DNA of 64,000 bases from contig NZ_JAMTCO010000013.1 of NCBI RefSeq assembly GCF_024171925.1, positions 124,001 through 188,000 on the forward strand, in the 5' to 3' direction. Positions 33,714 through 42,283 of this stretch are shown here, in pieces (positions within the stretch are counted from its first letter, which is position 1; the number at the start of each line of letters is the position of its first letter). The notes beneath the pieces were generated by a model. It saw nothing but the letters and a program-made list of their open reading frames with translations, was not told where the DNA came from and searched no databases. This DNA is from Actinokineospora diospyrosa (GTDB lineage: Bacteria > Actinomycetota > Actinomycetes > Mycobacteriales > Pseudonocardiaceae). The translations under genes and the position numbers were made by a program.

Positions 33714-36075
33714 GGGGAAACCGATCAGATCCAGTTCGACGGGTGCGTTCGTCGTCCTCGTCGTGACAGCAGTCGCAGCGGCATCTTTCATATACCGCCT
33801 AATGCTCATCCGTAGCGCGGTACCGACCTTGGCTCAGCCTATAATCGGTCCGCTCGTCCTCGTTGCGCTCGGGGGGATCATCTACTTTGCGATGCCGTTC
33901 TACACAATATGGAAGCTGAACCTCGGGGAGCCTCCCGCTTCTGCCGAGTCTCTAATCCGGCGAATCCATGTGCTGGCAGAAGAGGCTGGCTTGATCCGGC
34001 CACCTGAGATTCTCGCATCCGGGCATGACTTCGACGCTGCTCAGGTGATCGGGACATGGCGACGTCCGCGATTGGTCATTCATGGGCAGTTGAGCAGGCT
34101 TTGGCGCCGCGACCGGGACGGTTTCGATGCGGTTGTCCGTCATGAGCTCGGCCACATTCTACTGCGGGACGTGTCAATCGGCCGAAAGGCGCTAGCGATT
34201 GCTGTGGCTTATCCGCTTGTAGCTATCCTGCCCCACTTCTTTGTAGTCGGCCTGGACGACCTCTCGGCGTACTTATTTGAGGATCTCTGGCGACTGCTCG
34301 CACTTTCCCTCGCTGTGCACTTGGCATACTTGTCAGTCATGCGCACGCGCGAACTGAATGCTGACGCCGTCTCCGGCTCGTCGAATTACCCGCTCGGTAT
34401 GGGCGCCCTCGTGGCGCGACAGCGTCCGCTGATCGCCAGCGTATTCGCCAAGCATCCCGCTCCGCATGTGCGACTTGAAGTGTGCCAGGGAACTCGTAGC
34501 CCTGATGCAGCAAGCCTGTGGCAAGGTGTCTTGCTCGGCGCTGCGATCGGGCTTGCTGTGTTCCCGATGTTGTCCAGCCTGCGAGTATGGGTCGACGGGA
34601 CCGAGTTGCATCTCTTCGAGTACACGGCAGGTGGACTGCTCGCGGGAGTCCTCTTTGCCGCAGTAGTGGCTCCGGTGGTCGGGGCGAACCGCCGCCAACC
34701 GTGGACTCTCGGCGGAGGAATGGTACTGGGAGTCCTCATTGCTGGCGAACTAGGAGTCGCGAGCTCTTTTGAGAAAGCTGGGCGGCTCGGGGAACGGGCC
34801 TTGCTCGTCGAGTTCGTTGCCCTGCTGATGCTGGCAGGGCTCCAAGTGGTGTATTGCAGGTGGCTTGCCGCAACCCGGGGGAGCCAGATCGCGGCTGTGG
34901 TCGTTGCGGTTGGAATCTGGATGTTGTTCCTGCGTACCTACTTCACGGCGATTGCGACGCCGGAAATCTATTCGGTGCTTGCCGAAGTGTATGGATTTTC
35001 CGATCCAGACCAGTTTGAGATGCTAGTAGCCGCCATGGCATTCACTTTCCTTCCAGTGTCACCGCAGGACCTGACCCTTGTCGGGATTCTGGCACTGGGG
35101 ATCGCGGCGCTTGTGGTTCCTGCCTTCACGGTCCGGTTCCGTCGCTGGCGGGCGATCAGGCTGGCAGCCCTGGTAGCCAGTGCCTGCGGACTCATCCTCG
35201 TTGCGGTGCGATTCGTTCTCAAAGTGTCTGGAATCGGGGCGGTGGTTCAAGCGGATCCCGCCTCGGTCATCGGCACGCTCCTGGTGTGGTGGATCGGACC
35301 GGTGTTAGTTGTTGACCTCTTGGTAGGGGTAACGATGGTCGCCGTCCTCGGATCGAGCCTTTCGACGAAACTCTTGGGCATCGCCGCCACAGCCGTGGGC
35401 GGGCTAGCCGCGACCGCGGTGATCGCAATAAGTGCGACACCTGGCCCCGCCTTGCTCACGCTCTTCGTCCTGATCTCTGTCGTAGTCGGCCCACTGGCCA
35501 CACTGACTACCGCGTCGTGGAATTGGCCGTGGGGGCTGATCGTGCTGGGAACCGTCGGCACCATGGTGGCAGTCGGGATGGGGGTGGTTCCGCGCGTGCC
35601 ACAGGGCACCCCGATGCCGGATCTGTCCGAACAACTGAGGCAGTGCGTTACCGGACGGTGGACGACCAAGGGCGATATTCGAGAAGTCACAATCAGGGGT
35701 GATCCATCGATGGCATTCGGCGGCGAGGGACAAGCCTACGAGTTCCGTGCGGATGGTACCTATGCTCGCACGAGCAGCAATGCGACGTGGCAAGTTGACT
35801 ACCAGTCGCGACTAATTCTACGCCTCGTAGTGAGCGGGAAATCGGAGGGGCGGTGGGAAGTCGAGGGGACTGCCTTGGTATTTTCCGGAATCGACTCCAG
35901 CACCGAGGAGCATTCGGTATTCTTTACCACGCCGCCGCGCGATGGCGAACGGATCGGTGAACCAGTCCGGATCGAGCCAGGAGTCGGCCGCGAACTGGTG
36001 TCGGTCGAGTGTACGACTCCATACATGATGCTGACACTGGGAAAGCATCGACAGGCGCTGGAACGGCAGCGCTGA
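33703..36075 (+). CDS. Multi-spanning M48-type metalloprotease with C-terminal beta domain
   Basis: 790 residues from ATG 33703 (33706 also possible). Two transmembrane helices precede the zinc site H147ELGH151; the third ligand is Glu217 in RELNADAVSG, the pattern of M48 (HtpX/Ste24) peptidases. About ten more transmembrane helices follow, far more than HtpX (about 290 residues). The last 150 residues are a soluble, beta-rich domain (CVTGRWTTKGDIREVTI, later YEFRADGTYARTSSNATWQV) of lipocalin-like appearance, probably on the outer face. Local sequence is more AT-rich than its neighbours, suggesting transfer. It is coupled to the small gene upstream and divergent from the NACHT gene. Confidence 0.8.
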   Translation: MMAEGKPIRSSSTGAFVVLVVTAVAAASFIYRLMLIRSAVPTLAQPIIGPLVLVALGGIIYFAMPFYTIWKLNLGEPPASAESLIRRIHVLAEEAGLIRPPEILASGHDFDAAQVIGTWRRPRLVIHGQLSRLWRRDRDGFDAVVRHELGHILLRDVSIGRKALAIAVAYPLVAILPHFFVVGLDDLSAYLFEDLWRLLALSLAVHLAYLSVMRTRELNADAVSGSSNYPLGMGALVARQRPLIASVFAKHPAPHVRLEVCQGTRSPDAASLWQGVLLGAAIGLAVFPMLSSLRVWVDGTELHLFEYTAGGLLAGVLFAAVVAPVVGANRRQPWTLGGGMVLGVLIAGELGVASSFEKAGRLGERALLVEFVALLMLAGLQVVYCRWLAATRGSQIAAVVVAVGIWMLFLRTYFTAIATPEIYSVLAEVYGFSDPDQFEMLVAAMAFTFLPVSPQDLTLVGILALGIAALVVPAFTVRFRRWRAIRLAALVASACGLILVAVRFVLKVSGIGAVVQADPASVIGTLLVWWIGPVLVVDLLVGVTMVAVLGSSLSTKLLGIAATAVGGLAATAVIAISATPGPALLTLFVLISVVVGPLATLTTASWNWPWGLIVLGTVGTMVAVGMGVVPRVPQGTPMPDLSEQLRQCVTGRWTTKGDIREVTIRGDPSMAFGGEGQAYEFRADGTYARTSSNATWQVDYQSRLILRLVVSGKSEGRWEVEGTALVFSGIDSSTEEHSVFFTTPPRDGERIGEPVRIEPGVGRELVSVECTTPYMMLTLGKHRQALERQR

Positions 36076-36305
36076 TTGAACCTCAGGCGTTGTTACGTGG
36101 GATCGTAAGCAACATGCTGCGGACGTCCACCGAGTGGATATGGTCAGTTTCTGTATCGGGCAGAATTGATGTTGGCCGCAACGAGTTCTTGTGAATCGGC
36201 GAGCAAACTAGGTTTGCGACTTAGAGTTCAAGCTCTGAATCACAAATGCGGACTGGGCGGTGCGCAAATCACTCCCTTTGACCTCAAGGGGTCATCGGTA
36301 GGTAA

Positions 36306-36791
36306 TCACTGCAGGGAGGTGCCGACGATGTTGTTGGACCGTTCTTCTGATAGCGCGAGTGCCTCGCGGTGTTCGGCGAGCGAGGCGCAGAACGGAACCA
36401 ACGCAGCGCGCGCGCCCGCGGGCAGGTGGGCTCGGATCACCTCGTCCCAGAACCGCGGTTCGTTCAGGCACGTGATCAGGTGGGCGCGGGTGAGGATGTC
36501 GTAGAAGACCACCTGCTTCTGCTGGTACTCCAGGCCCTCCAGCAGGGACAGGGCGTAGCTGCCGAGGTAATCGGCGGCGGCGCGCGGTGGGAGGTCCAGC
36601 AGCGGGGTGCCGCCGAGGAAGCCAGGGGAGAAGATGTCCACTTCTACCGGCGGCACCCCGGCCGGCGCCCGCCACGCGTCCTCGCCGCAGGACCAGGCAA
36701 GCAGTCTCAGGTCGTCGAGCGGTGGGGCCAGGATGGATGTCCACGCGTCGCGGACGACGGCTCGCACCGCTGCCAGGTCGGTCATGCTCAT
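36306..36791 (-). CDS. Hypothetical protein
   Basis: 161 residues from ATG 36791 (or ATG 36785). A soluble, helix-rich protein with LLAWSCGEDAWRAP, FSPGFLGGTPLLDLPPRAA and YDILTRAHLITCLNEPRFW. Coding quality is good. The start falls exactly where the decayed NACHT gene stops, so the true N-terminus may have been lost at a deletion junction. The family is not recognised. Confidence 0.5.
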   Translation of the reverse strand: MSMTDLAAVRAVVRDAWTSILAPPLDDLRLLAWSCGEDAWRAPAGVPPVEVDIFSPGFLGGTPLLDLPPRAAADYLGSYALSLLEGLEYQQKQVVFYDILTRAHLITCLNEPRFWDEVIRAHLPAGARAALVPFCASLAEHREALALSEERSNNIVGTSLQ

Positions 36792-37437
36792 CAGGGCGAT
36801 TGGCGCCCCAGGTGCGCGGCTGTGCGTAGTCGGCGCGCAGCCGTGCGGCAACCCATTCCAGGATGGTCTTGGCACCTGTGCATCCCAGTCCGCCATCTAG
36901 AGCAGAACCGGGACCGGCTCGTTGTTCGTTCGTGTGTTCAGCAGTTCCAGGAGCAGCTGCAGGGCGAGGGTGGTCTTACCTGTTCCCGCTCCACCGGTGA
37001 TGACCAGGCGCCGCGACCGCATCCTGCGGAAACAGGCCACCAGCCATTCCACGTTGTCGGAACGCTTGTTGACGGTGAGTTGACCGTGTGCGATGTGCTT
37101 CGGGAAGTCCATCACCTACGCCCGCGTCAGGTGCCACACAACGGGGATGGGCGGATCCAGCGATCGCAGCATCTTCGCCACCCGCCACCGGTCCTGGACC
37201 ATCTTGGCCAGGTTCCGCTTCGCCTGGTCCAGGTCGGCCACTGCTGGCACCGAAGCTCGGTTGACGATGAGGTCCAGCACCGCTGTGCCTGCGAATCCGA
37301 CGGCTACGGCAATCCATGCCAAGTGCCAGAACCAAGCGCCATCGTTGAGGACTGGTTGACAGCGACCCGACCGTGACGGTCAGCACCGCACTCCAAAGCC
37401 GGCTGTCGATCTGCCACCGGCTGATCATGGCGACCAT
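36790..37437 (-). pseudogene. Decayed NACHT NTPase
   Basis: Pieces of one NACHT protein in sequence: SRWQIDSRLWSAVLTVTVG, then a second frame with FAGTAVLDLIVNRASVPAVAD and AKMVQDRWRVAKMLRSLD. A stop at 37116-37118 follows, then in the same frame RRLVITGGAGTGKTTLALQL (intact P-loop) and NEPVPVLL. Next come a stop at 36897-36899, MADWDAQV, and another frameshift to ILEWVAARLRADYAQP. At least two nonsense codons and two frameshifts are present, and everything after the first 40 residues of the ATPase is missing. It was probably a membrane-anchored NACHT protein of the same class as the intact one at 30516. Confidence 0.75.
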
Positions 37438-37773
37438 GCTGCCGCCGCGCGGACACAACCGGCGGTAGAGCCACCGTGCCGGAGCAGCTGGCTGTCGGAA
37501 CCACGCCGAGGTCGCCCGCGCGGTTGGCACCATCCCGGCCCGAGCCGATCAGCCGTCGTTGCCGGGGCGAAGCACGTTGAGTTCGTCTCGTCTCCGAGCG
37601 GGCTGCTCGCGTCGCCGTTCGACACCGTCGTGACATAGCGGCCGCGGCAACCTGTCCTTGTTCGGCGCTGAGACCCACACTGGCAGGAATGCGTCGACCG
37701 GGGCAGCTGAACCCCCGGACCTGGTGACCTGTGGTCGGTAGGCTACGCACAGCCAACCAGAGGAGGCCGACCG

Positions 37774-38939
37774 GTGACGGCGAGCGGTGAGCGGATGGTC
37801 GGCGATCTCGCGAAGGCCATCGATGAGTCCGACTTCGCCTGGTCGCTGGTGTTGGTCGGTGAGGATCAGCGCGACAAGCTCGCCGCGTTGACCAGTGACC
37901 TGCGCGGCAAGGTGTCGACCACCGGTGACGGGAAGCAGATCACCTCCGGGTACGCCTACTGGGGCATCGGTCCGACGATCGCGTGGGCGCACGCCTGCAC
38001 CGACCCGTTCTACCTGGTCATGAAGCAGAGCCTGGACTCGTTCACCCGGCGCTGGGGCGGGTGCGCGGCAAGCTCGGCGACGGCTTCCACTACGTGAGCT
38101 TCGGCGTCGGCACCGGTCACAAGGACGGGCTGATCGTCGAGCACCTGCTCGAGCGCAACCCGGGCATGGTCTACCTGCCGGTCGACATGAGCTCGGAGAT
38201 GCTGCGCCTGGGCACGCAGGAGTCCACCCACCGGGTGCGGCTGCCGGGTCACCGGGTGGTGCCGGTGCAGGTGGACTTCGCCATCCCGCAGAATCTGACG
38301 GAGTTGCGCGGTCTGGTCCACCGGCTCGTCGGCGACGAGCCGGTGCTGTACTCGTTGCTGGGCAACACGCTGGCCAACTTCGACGACGACGGCGGACTGC
38401 TCGCCAACCTCACCGCGCTGGCTCGTCCGCAGGACCGGTTCCTGCTGGAGGTCGCCAGCACCGACGCGGTGTCCGACGAACTCGCCCAGGAAGCGGTCGA
38501 GGAGTACGCGCGCAGCCGCGCCTACCGCGAGTTCGTCACCAGCGCGCTGCTGCACAACACCGACCTGACCATCAACACCGACGCGGTGCGCTTCCGCGGC
38601 GCGGTCGAGGGTGACCGCGCGTTGCGGGTCAAGGTGATCTACCAGAACCAGACTGGCGGCGACATCCAGATGATGCTGCCCGACCGCACCCGCGTGCCGT
38701 TCCCCGACGGCGACACCATCCGGCTCTACCTGACCCGCAAGTACCTGCGGAAGGCGCAGGAGGAGATGGTGCGCGCGGCGGGGATGCGCAAGGTCGCTGC
38801 CACGCACTCGGACTTCTCCGCGCCGCGCAGCGCGCAGGGCTTCGGCATGGACCTGCTCCTGCTCGCGCCGGGCGAGGCTCCCACACCGCCCGCCGAACCG
38901 GGGACGAGGACCAGGGCCGACGAGATCTGGGAGAGCTGA
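37774..38939 (+). CDS. SAM-dependent methyltransferase, EgtD-domain-like (single frameshift)
   Basis: Start GTG 37774 has GAGGAG upstream. The first frame (to 38097) runs to FTRRW, then the reading continues one frame over as RVRGKLGDGFHYVSFGVGTG and on to 38939. One base is missing in or near the G run 38054-38057. Combined, the product would be about 388 residues. Features: SAM loop FGVGTGHKDG, LPVDMSSEMLRLG, LLGNTLANFD and LEVAS, matching the histidine-specific methyltransferase (EgtD, Methyltransf_33) fold. The substrate may differ, since no ergothioneine genes are near. It may be a sequencing error or a recent pseudogene. It is followed 7 nt later by a membrane-protein gene. Confidence 0.65.
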
Positions 38940-38946
38940 CGCGGGG

Positions 38947-39546
38947 ATGATCCGGATCGCCATCACGTTCATCACCTTCGGCGCGCTCGTGACCGCGCTG
39001 GGCGCGGGCGTGGCCTGGTTCGTCGTCTCGCCGGACGGGCAGGGCTTGGAGCCCGCGGTCAACACCCTCGCCGTGCTCGCGGGCATGGCGGGCATCTTCG
39101 CCGAGCGGTGGGCGGCCCAGCGCGAACGCCGCAAACAGGCCCTGGAGTCCATCGAGATCGAGCTGAAGCGGAACCTGGACACGCTCGCCAGCGAGGCGTT
39201 CAGCGCCAGCGGCCCCGCGGGCAGGCGGCTCTACCCCAGGCTGATCCAGTCCGCTGTGGACGCCGCGTTCGCCTCCGGTGCACTGAGCCCGCGACGCGAC
39301 GTCGAGCTGATCGACCTGCTGCACCGCTGGCGCAGCTCGGTCAGCTCGGTGAACCGGCGGCTCGAGTTGACCGAGACACTGATGTTCACCAGTACCTCGG
39401 CCGACGAGATCGAGCAGTTCAACCGCGCCCTGCACAGCGCGGGCAGCTTCGTCCAGGGCGTGCGGGCCCTGCTCGACGAAGTGCTGACCTACCTCGGTGC
39501 CATGCGCAGCGCGCCATCGAGGCGGATCACCTCGCCGTTCAGGTAG
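38947..39546 (+). CDS. Hypothetical protein with two N-terminal transmembrane helices
   Basis: 199 residues. Two hydrophobic helices (about 4-27 and 38-52) are followed by a long basic/acidic helical region (QRERRKQALESIEIELKRNL) and a helical domain. No family recognised. ATG 38947 is 7 nt after the methyltransferase stop, so the two form an operon and may work together at the membrane. The last 20 codons overlap an SDR relic on the other strand, so the natural C-terminus may have been replaced. Confidence 0.65.
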   Translation: MIRIAITFITFGALVTALGAGVAWFVVSPDGQGLEPAVNTLAVLAGMAGIFAERWAAQRERRKQALESIEIELKRNLDTLASEAFSASGPAGRRLYPRLIQSAVDAAFASGALSPRRDVELIDLLHRWRSSVSSVNRRLELTETLMFTSTSADEIEQFNRALHSAGSFVQGVRALLDEVLTYLGAMRSAPSRRITSPFR

Positions 39547-39662
39547 TCCCTGCTCGTCGTCACCACCCAGATCCCAGATCCAGCAAGGCAGGGCGCGACG
39601 AGCAGCGTCAACCCGACCAGCCCGGCGATGGATGCGGCGTAGGTCGCCTGTCCGATTTGCAT
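39489..39662 (-). pseudogene. SDR relic (3-hydroxyacyl-CoA dehydrogenase type)
   Basis: The minus frame reads QIGQATYAASIAGLVGLTL, then LAGSGIWVVTTS, and directly YLNGEVIRLDGALRMAPR with a stop. In intact short-chain dehydrogenases of this type the first piece is GQxAYxASKAGLVGLT: the catalytic lysine is now isoleucine. About 60 residues between the two pieces have been deleted, and the N-terminal half is absent. Dead. Confidence 0.75.
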
Positions 39663-39774
39663 GCGAGGGAGTGGGTCTCGTCGGTCGAGCGCACACGACG
39701 ACCGGTGAAGCGCTCCCACTGGCATGCATTGGCGGACCATTGCCGCTGCTCACCCGGGCGGGCCACCTCGGGGG

Positions 39775-41127
39775 TCAGTCCTGTGGCGTCGCCTTGCTTG
39801 AGATGCAGTCGTCGATCAGTGCGAGTAGGAGCGGGTGGTGGGCGTATGCCGCAGTGAAGCGGCCTCTGACGGGTTCGAAGTCCAGGCCTGCCCGGTCGTG
39901 CAGGAGGGCCGCTTCCGCGAGCAGGCCCGCGGCGCGCGCGAAGCTGAGTTGGCCGCTGCGGTGGTCCACCGTCTGCACGGCGGCGTCGAGGATGATCGGG
40001 ATCGCCTCCGCCGGGTGGGTGGCGGCCCGGCGTCGGGCCAGTGCGAGCAGGTCCGCGCTGTCGAGGCCGAACTCGTGCGCAGCGGCCCAGGCTCCCGCGA
40101 CGTCGCCGCCCGCGACCAAGTGGTCGACCAGAGGTGTGCACGCTCTGGGCCCCGGTTCTGCCGCCAGTTCGCGCAGATGGGCCAAGACTCGACCGGTAGC
40201 GTAGGTCTGCGCGCCGAGCGGGGCCGACGCGGCGAGAAGTTCGCGGTAGCGGCGTTCGTCCGGGTGCCGGGTGAACAGGTCCCAGCGCCGGCGGGCGTGC
40301 TCTTGGTGATCGCCGCGTCCTGCCATGGCCCGCGCGCGGTGACTCGGGTCCTCGTGCACCTCGGGGTAGAGCTCGTCGTGGAGGTAGCAGATGGTCTGCG
40401 AATGGTCGTCATCGTCATCGGTGACGCGGCGGCGCGCTTCGTTCACCAGGTGGCGATAGGACACCAGACCGTCCTCGCCCAGGATGTCAACGACATCGGC
40501 GAGTTCCAGCGCGAACAGCGAGTCCGTACGTGTCTGGAGGTCGATCACCCATTCGGCGAGCTCGTCACCGCGCGCTGGTTCGGAGCGGCACGTGTCGGCG
40601 AACCCCGCGATGACCCGTTCCCGGCTACGCAGAACGGATTCCTCCACCTCCTCGGAGTCGACGTAGACCTGCTGGCGCACCAACACACGAAGCAGGTCTT
40701 GGTAGCACGGCCGAATGAGGACGGCGTACCCTTCCTGGCTGGATACCTCCAGGTCGGCGAGCAGTGCGTCGAGCAGTTCCGACCACCGCGTGAGGTTCGT
40801 GCTTGCGATCCTGCCGAACCGGCCCAGATCACGAATCCGATGCCGCAGCGACAAGACGTCCGGTGGCCCGAACTGCGAGAGCGCGGACAGGGCGGTGGCG
40901 GTGCAGTGCGCGCAGAACACCCCTGCCAGGCCCGCTGGGCACGTGCACGAGTGATCCATTCCGCCGTCGGCCTTGGCCAACCGCACTCGCTCGTCCGTGC
41001 CGACGATGTCCGCGACCAACTCGCCCCGGGACAGCACAGGGTCGGCGCGGTAAAGGTACGGGTAGGCGAGCTCCCGGTACCCGGGCCCAGCGAGCCGGGC
41101 GACATCGTCTTCATCGAACCAGAGCAC
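39775..41127 (-). CDS. SWIM zinc-finger domain protein
   Basis: 450 residues from GTG 41127. The SWIM motif CTCPAGLAGVFCAHCTA (CxC-x9-CxH type) sits at residues 60-76, after a short beta-rich region (GELVADIVGTDERVRLAKAD). The rest is a helical repeat-like domain with many arginines and acidic patches, as in other actinomycete SWIM proteins. SWIM domains bind zinc and mediate DNA or protein contact. No helicase partner is near. Monocistronic. Role unknown. Confidence 0.85.
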   Translation of the reverse strand: MLWFDEDDVARLAGPGYRELAYPYLYRADPVLSRGELVADIVGTDERVRLAKADGGMDHSCTCPAGLAGVFCAHCTATALSALSQFGPPDVLSLRHRIRDLGRFGRIASTNLTRWSELLDALLADLEVSSQEGYAVLIRPCYQDLLRVLVRQQVYVDSEEVEESVLRSRERVIAGFADTCRSEPARGDELAEWVIDLQTRTDSLFALELADVVDILGEDGLVSYRHLVNEARRRVTDDDDDHSQTICYLHDELYPEVHEDPSHRARAMAGRGDHQEHARRRWDLFTRHPDERRYRELLAASAPLGAQTYATGRVLAHLRELAAEPGPRACTPLVDHLVAGGDVAGAWAAAHEFGLDSADLLALARRRAATHPAEAIPIILDAAVQTVDHRSGQLSFARAAGLLAEAALLHDRAGLDFEPVRGRFTAAYAHHPLLLALIDDCISSKATPQD

Positions 41128-41229
41128 TCACCGATCCAACCAGACACACCGCCCCTGGCTCGGCGACGCCTGACTCTTCGCCACGACACCAGCGCGACCT
41201 ATGCCGGTGGTGGTGCTTCAGAGCGCCCT

Positions 41230-41890
41230 ACACCCCCAGGCGGAATACCTCGGCGCGTAGCCAGACGCCGTAGGCTGGCTCGACGAACACGCGAGGTCTG
41301 AAGCCAGACACCCGCAGGCCGAGCCGAGTACGACCGTGTAGCCGACGCCGATCGCCAGCGGCCCGAACGCGGCCTGGCTGATCTCGCCCGCCGACCGGGT
41401 TGAACAGCAGGTGCGCCTGGCAAGCCTCGGCCTGCACCGGGAAGTTGCCGGGGACCACCGGCGGGTGGTGCGCAGCCGCCGTTCGCACCAGCAAGGTCGA
41501 TTCCGCCGACAAGGCGCGCTGGGGGGAGCTTCTGCATGTCCAGACCGTGATCCGTCCCCACCTGGTCGGCCAGCCGTGTGCGCAACTCGTCGTACCTGTG
41601 GAGCGTTTCGGCCTGACGGCCGCTGCAGTGCAGCGCGAGCATCAACTGCCCGGCCACGCGCTCGTCCCTTTGATAGGTGCCCGCCGACGATGTCAGCTCG
41701 GCCAGCAGCGCCGCGTGTTGGCCCAAGCACAGCCGCAGGTCGTGTGGTTTAGTTCCGCCGCCATCCTCGCTGGTCGAGATCGGAGCGCGCTGCCTACCGC
41801 ATCCAAGGCCGGGGCAGGGACCGCGAGTACCTGACTACCACCCGGATGTGGCTTCCTTGCTCGCCTGAGTAGATCGGATCTAGCGCACAC
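41230..41890 (-). pseudogene. SARP/AfsR-type regulator relic (BTAD domain)
   Basis: Around 41530-41726 the minus strand reads GQHAALLAELTSSAGTYQ, then RVAGQLMLALHCSGRQAE and YDELRTRLADQVGTDHGLD. This is a nearly complete bacterial transcriptional activator domain, found in SARP regulators of antibiotic clusters. Upstream (to 41890) and downstream sequence resembles the same family only in shifted frames, and the DNA-binding domain is missing. Several frameshifts. Non-functional. Confidence 0.7.
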
Positions 41891-42023
41891 GACGCCTCGC
41901 GGACCTTCACACCACGAACAACCAGTTGCCTCACATGCCAGGTCACTACCGATGTCAGCGTTTCGACGAGCACACGCAGTTCGCGAGCCTCGATGTACCC
42001 GTCGTCAATCGGGTTCAGGCGCC

Positions 42024-42283
42024 TCAGGGCACGTGCTGTCTGAGCGGTCCGGCGTACTCCTCCGGGGTGGCCAGACTGGTGGCGGCGAGGGGGTCGGGCT
42101 GGAAGTGGGCGATCTCGCTGCGGATGAGACGCACTCTGTTGAGGCGGTGCACGAACTGCTCGCGTGGAAGTCCGGCCCACTCGATGCACCGCCAGTTGAT
42201 TCCCTTGTCGATGAGGAACCTGTATTCGCCGAAGGTCAGGTCGGCGATCTTGCCGGTCTTCTTCGCCTTGGGTATTTGCCTAT
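42024..42283 (-). pseudogene. C-terminal relic of a HEPN-like (Swt1/CBS-associated) protein
   Basis: The frame reads KIADLTFGEYRFLIDKGINW, then FVHRLNRVRLIRSEIAHFQP and ends RQHV. The R-x4-H in RSEIAH with the preceding LTFGEY...W block is the C-terminal helical domain of HEPN-type proteins. The N-terminal part is gone: the sequence joins directly to the 3' end of the glycosyltransferase gene at 42280. A truncated remnant of a probable RNase or defence gene. Confidence 0.5.

Noticed and set aside
35230-35280. GAVVQAD in the M48 protease as a partner amyloid motif
   Set aside because: It lies between membrane helices and lacks the flanking pattern; a terminal position would be expected.
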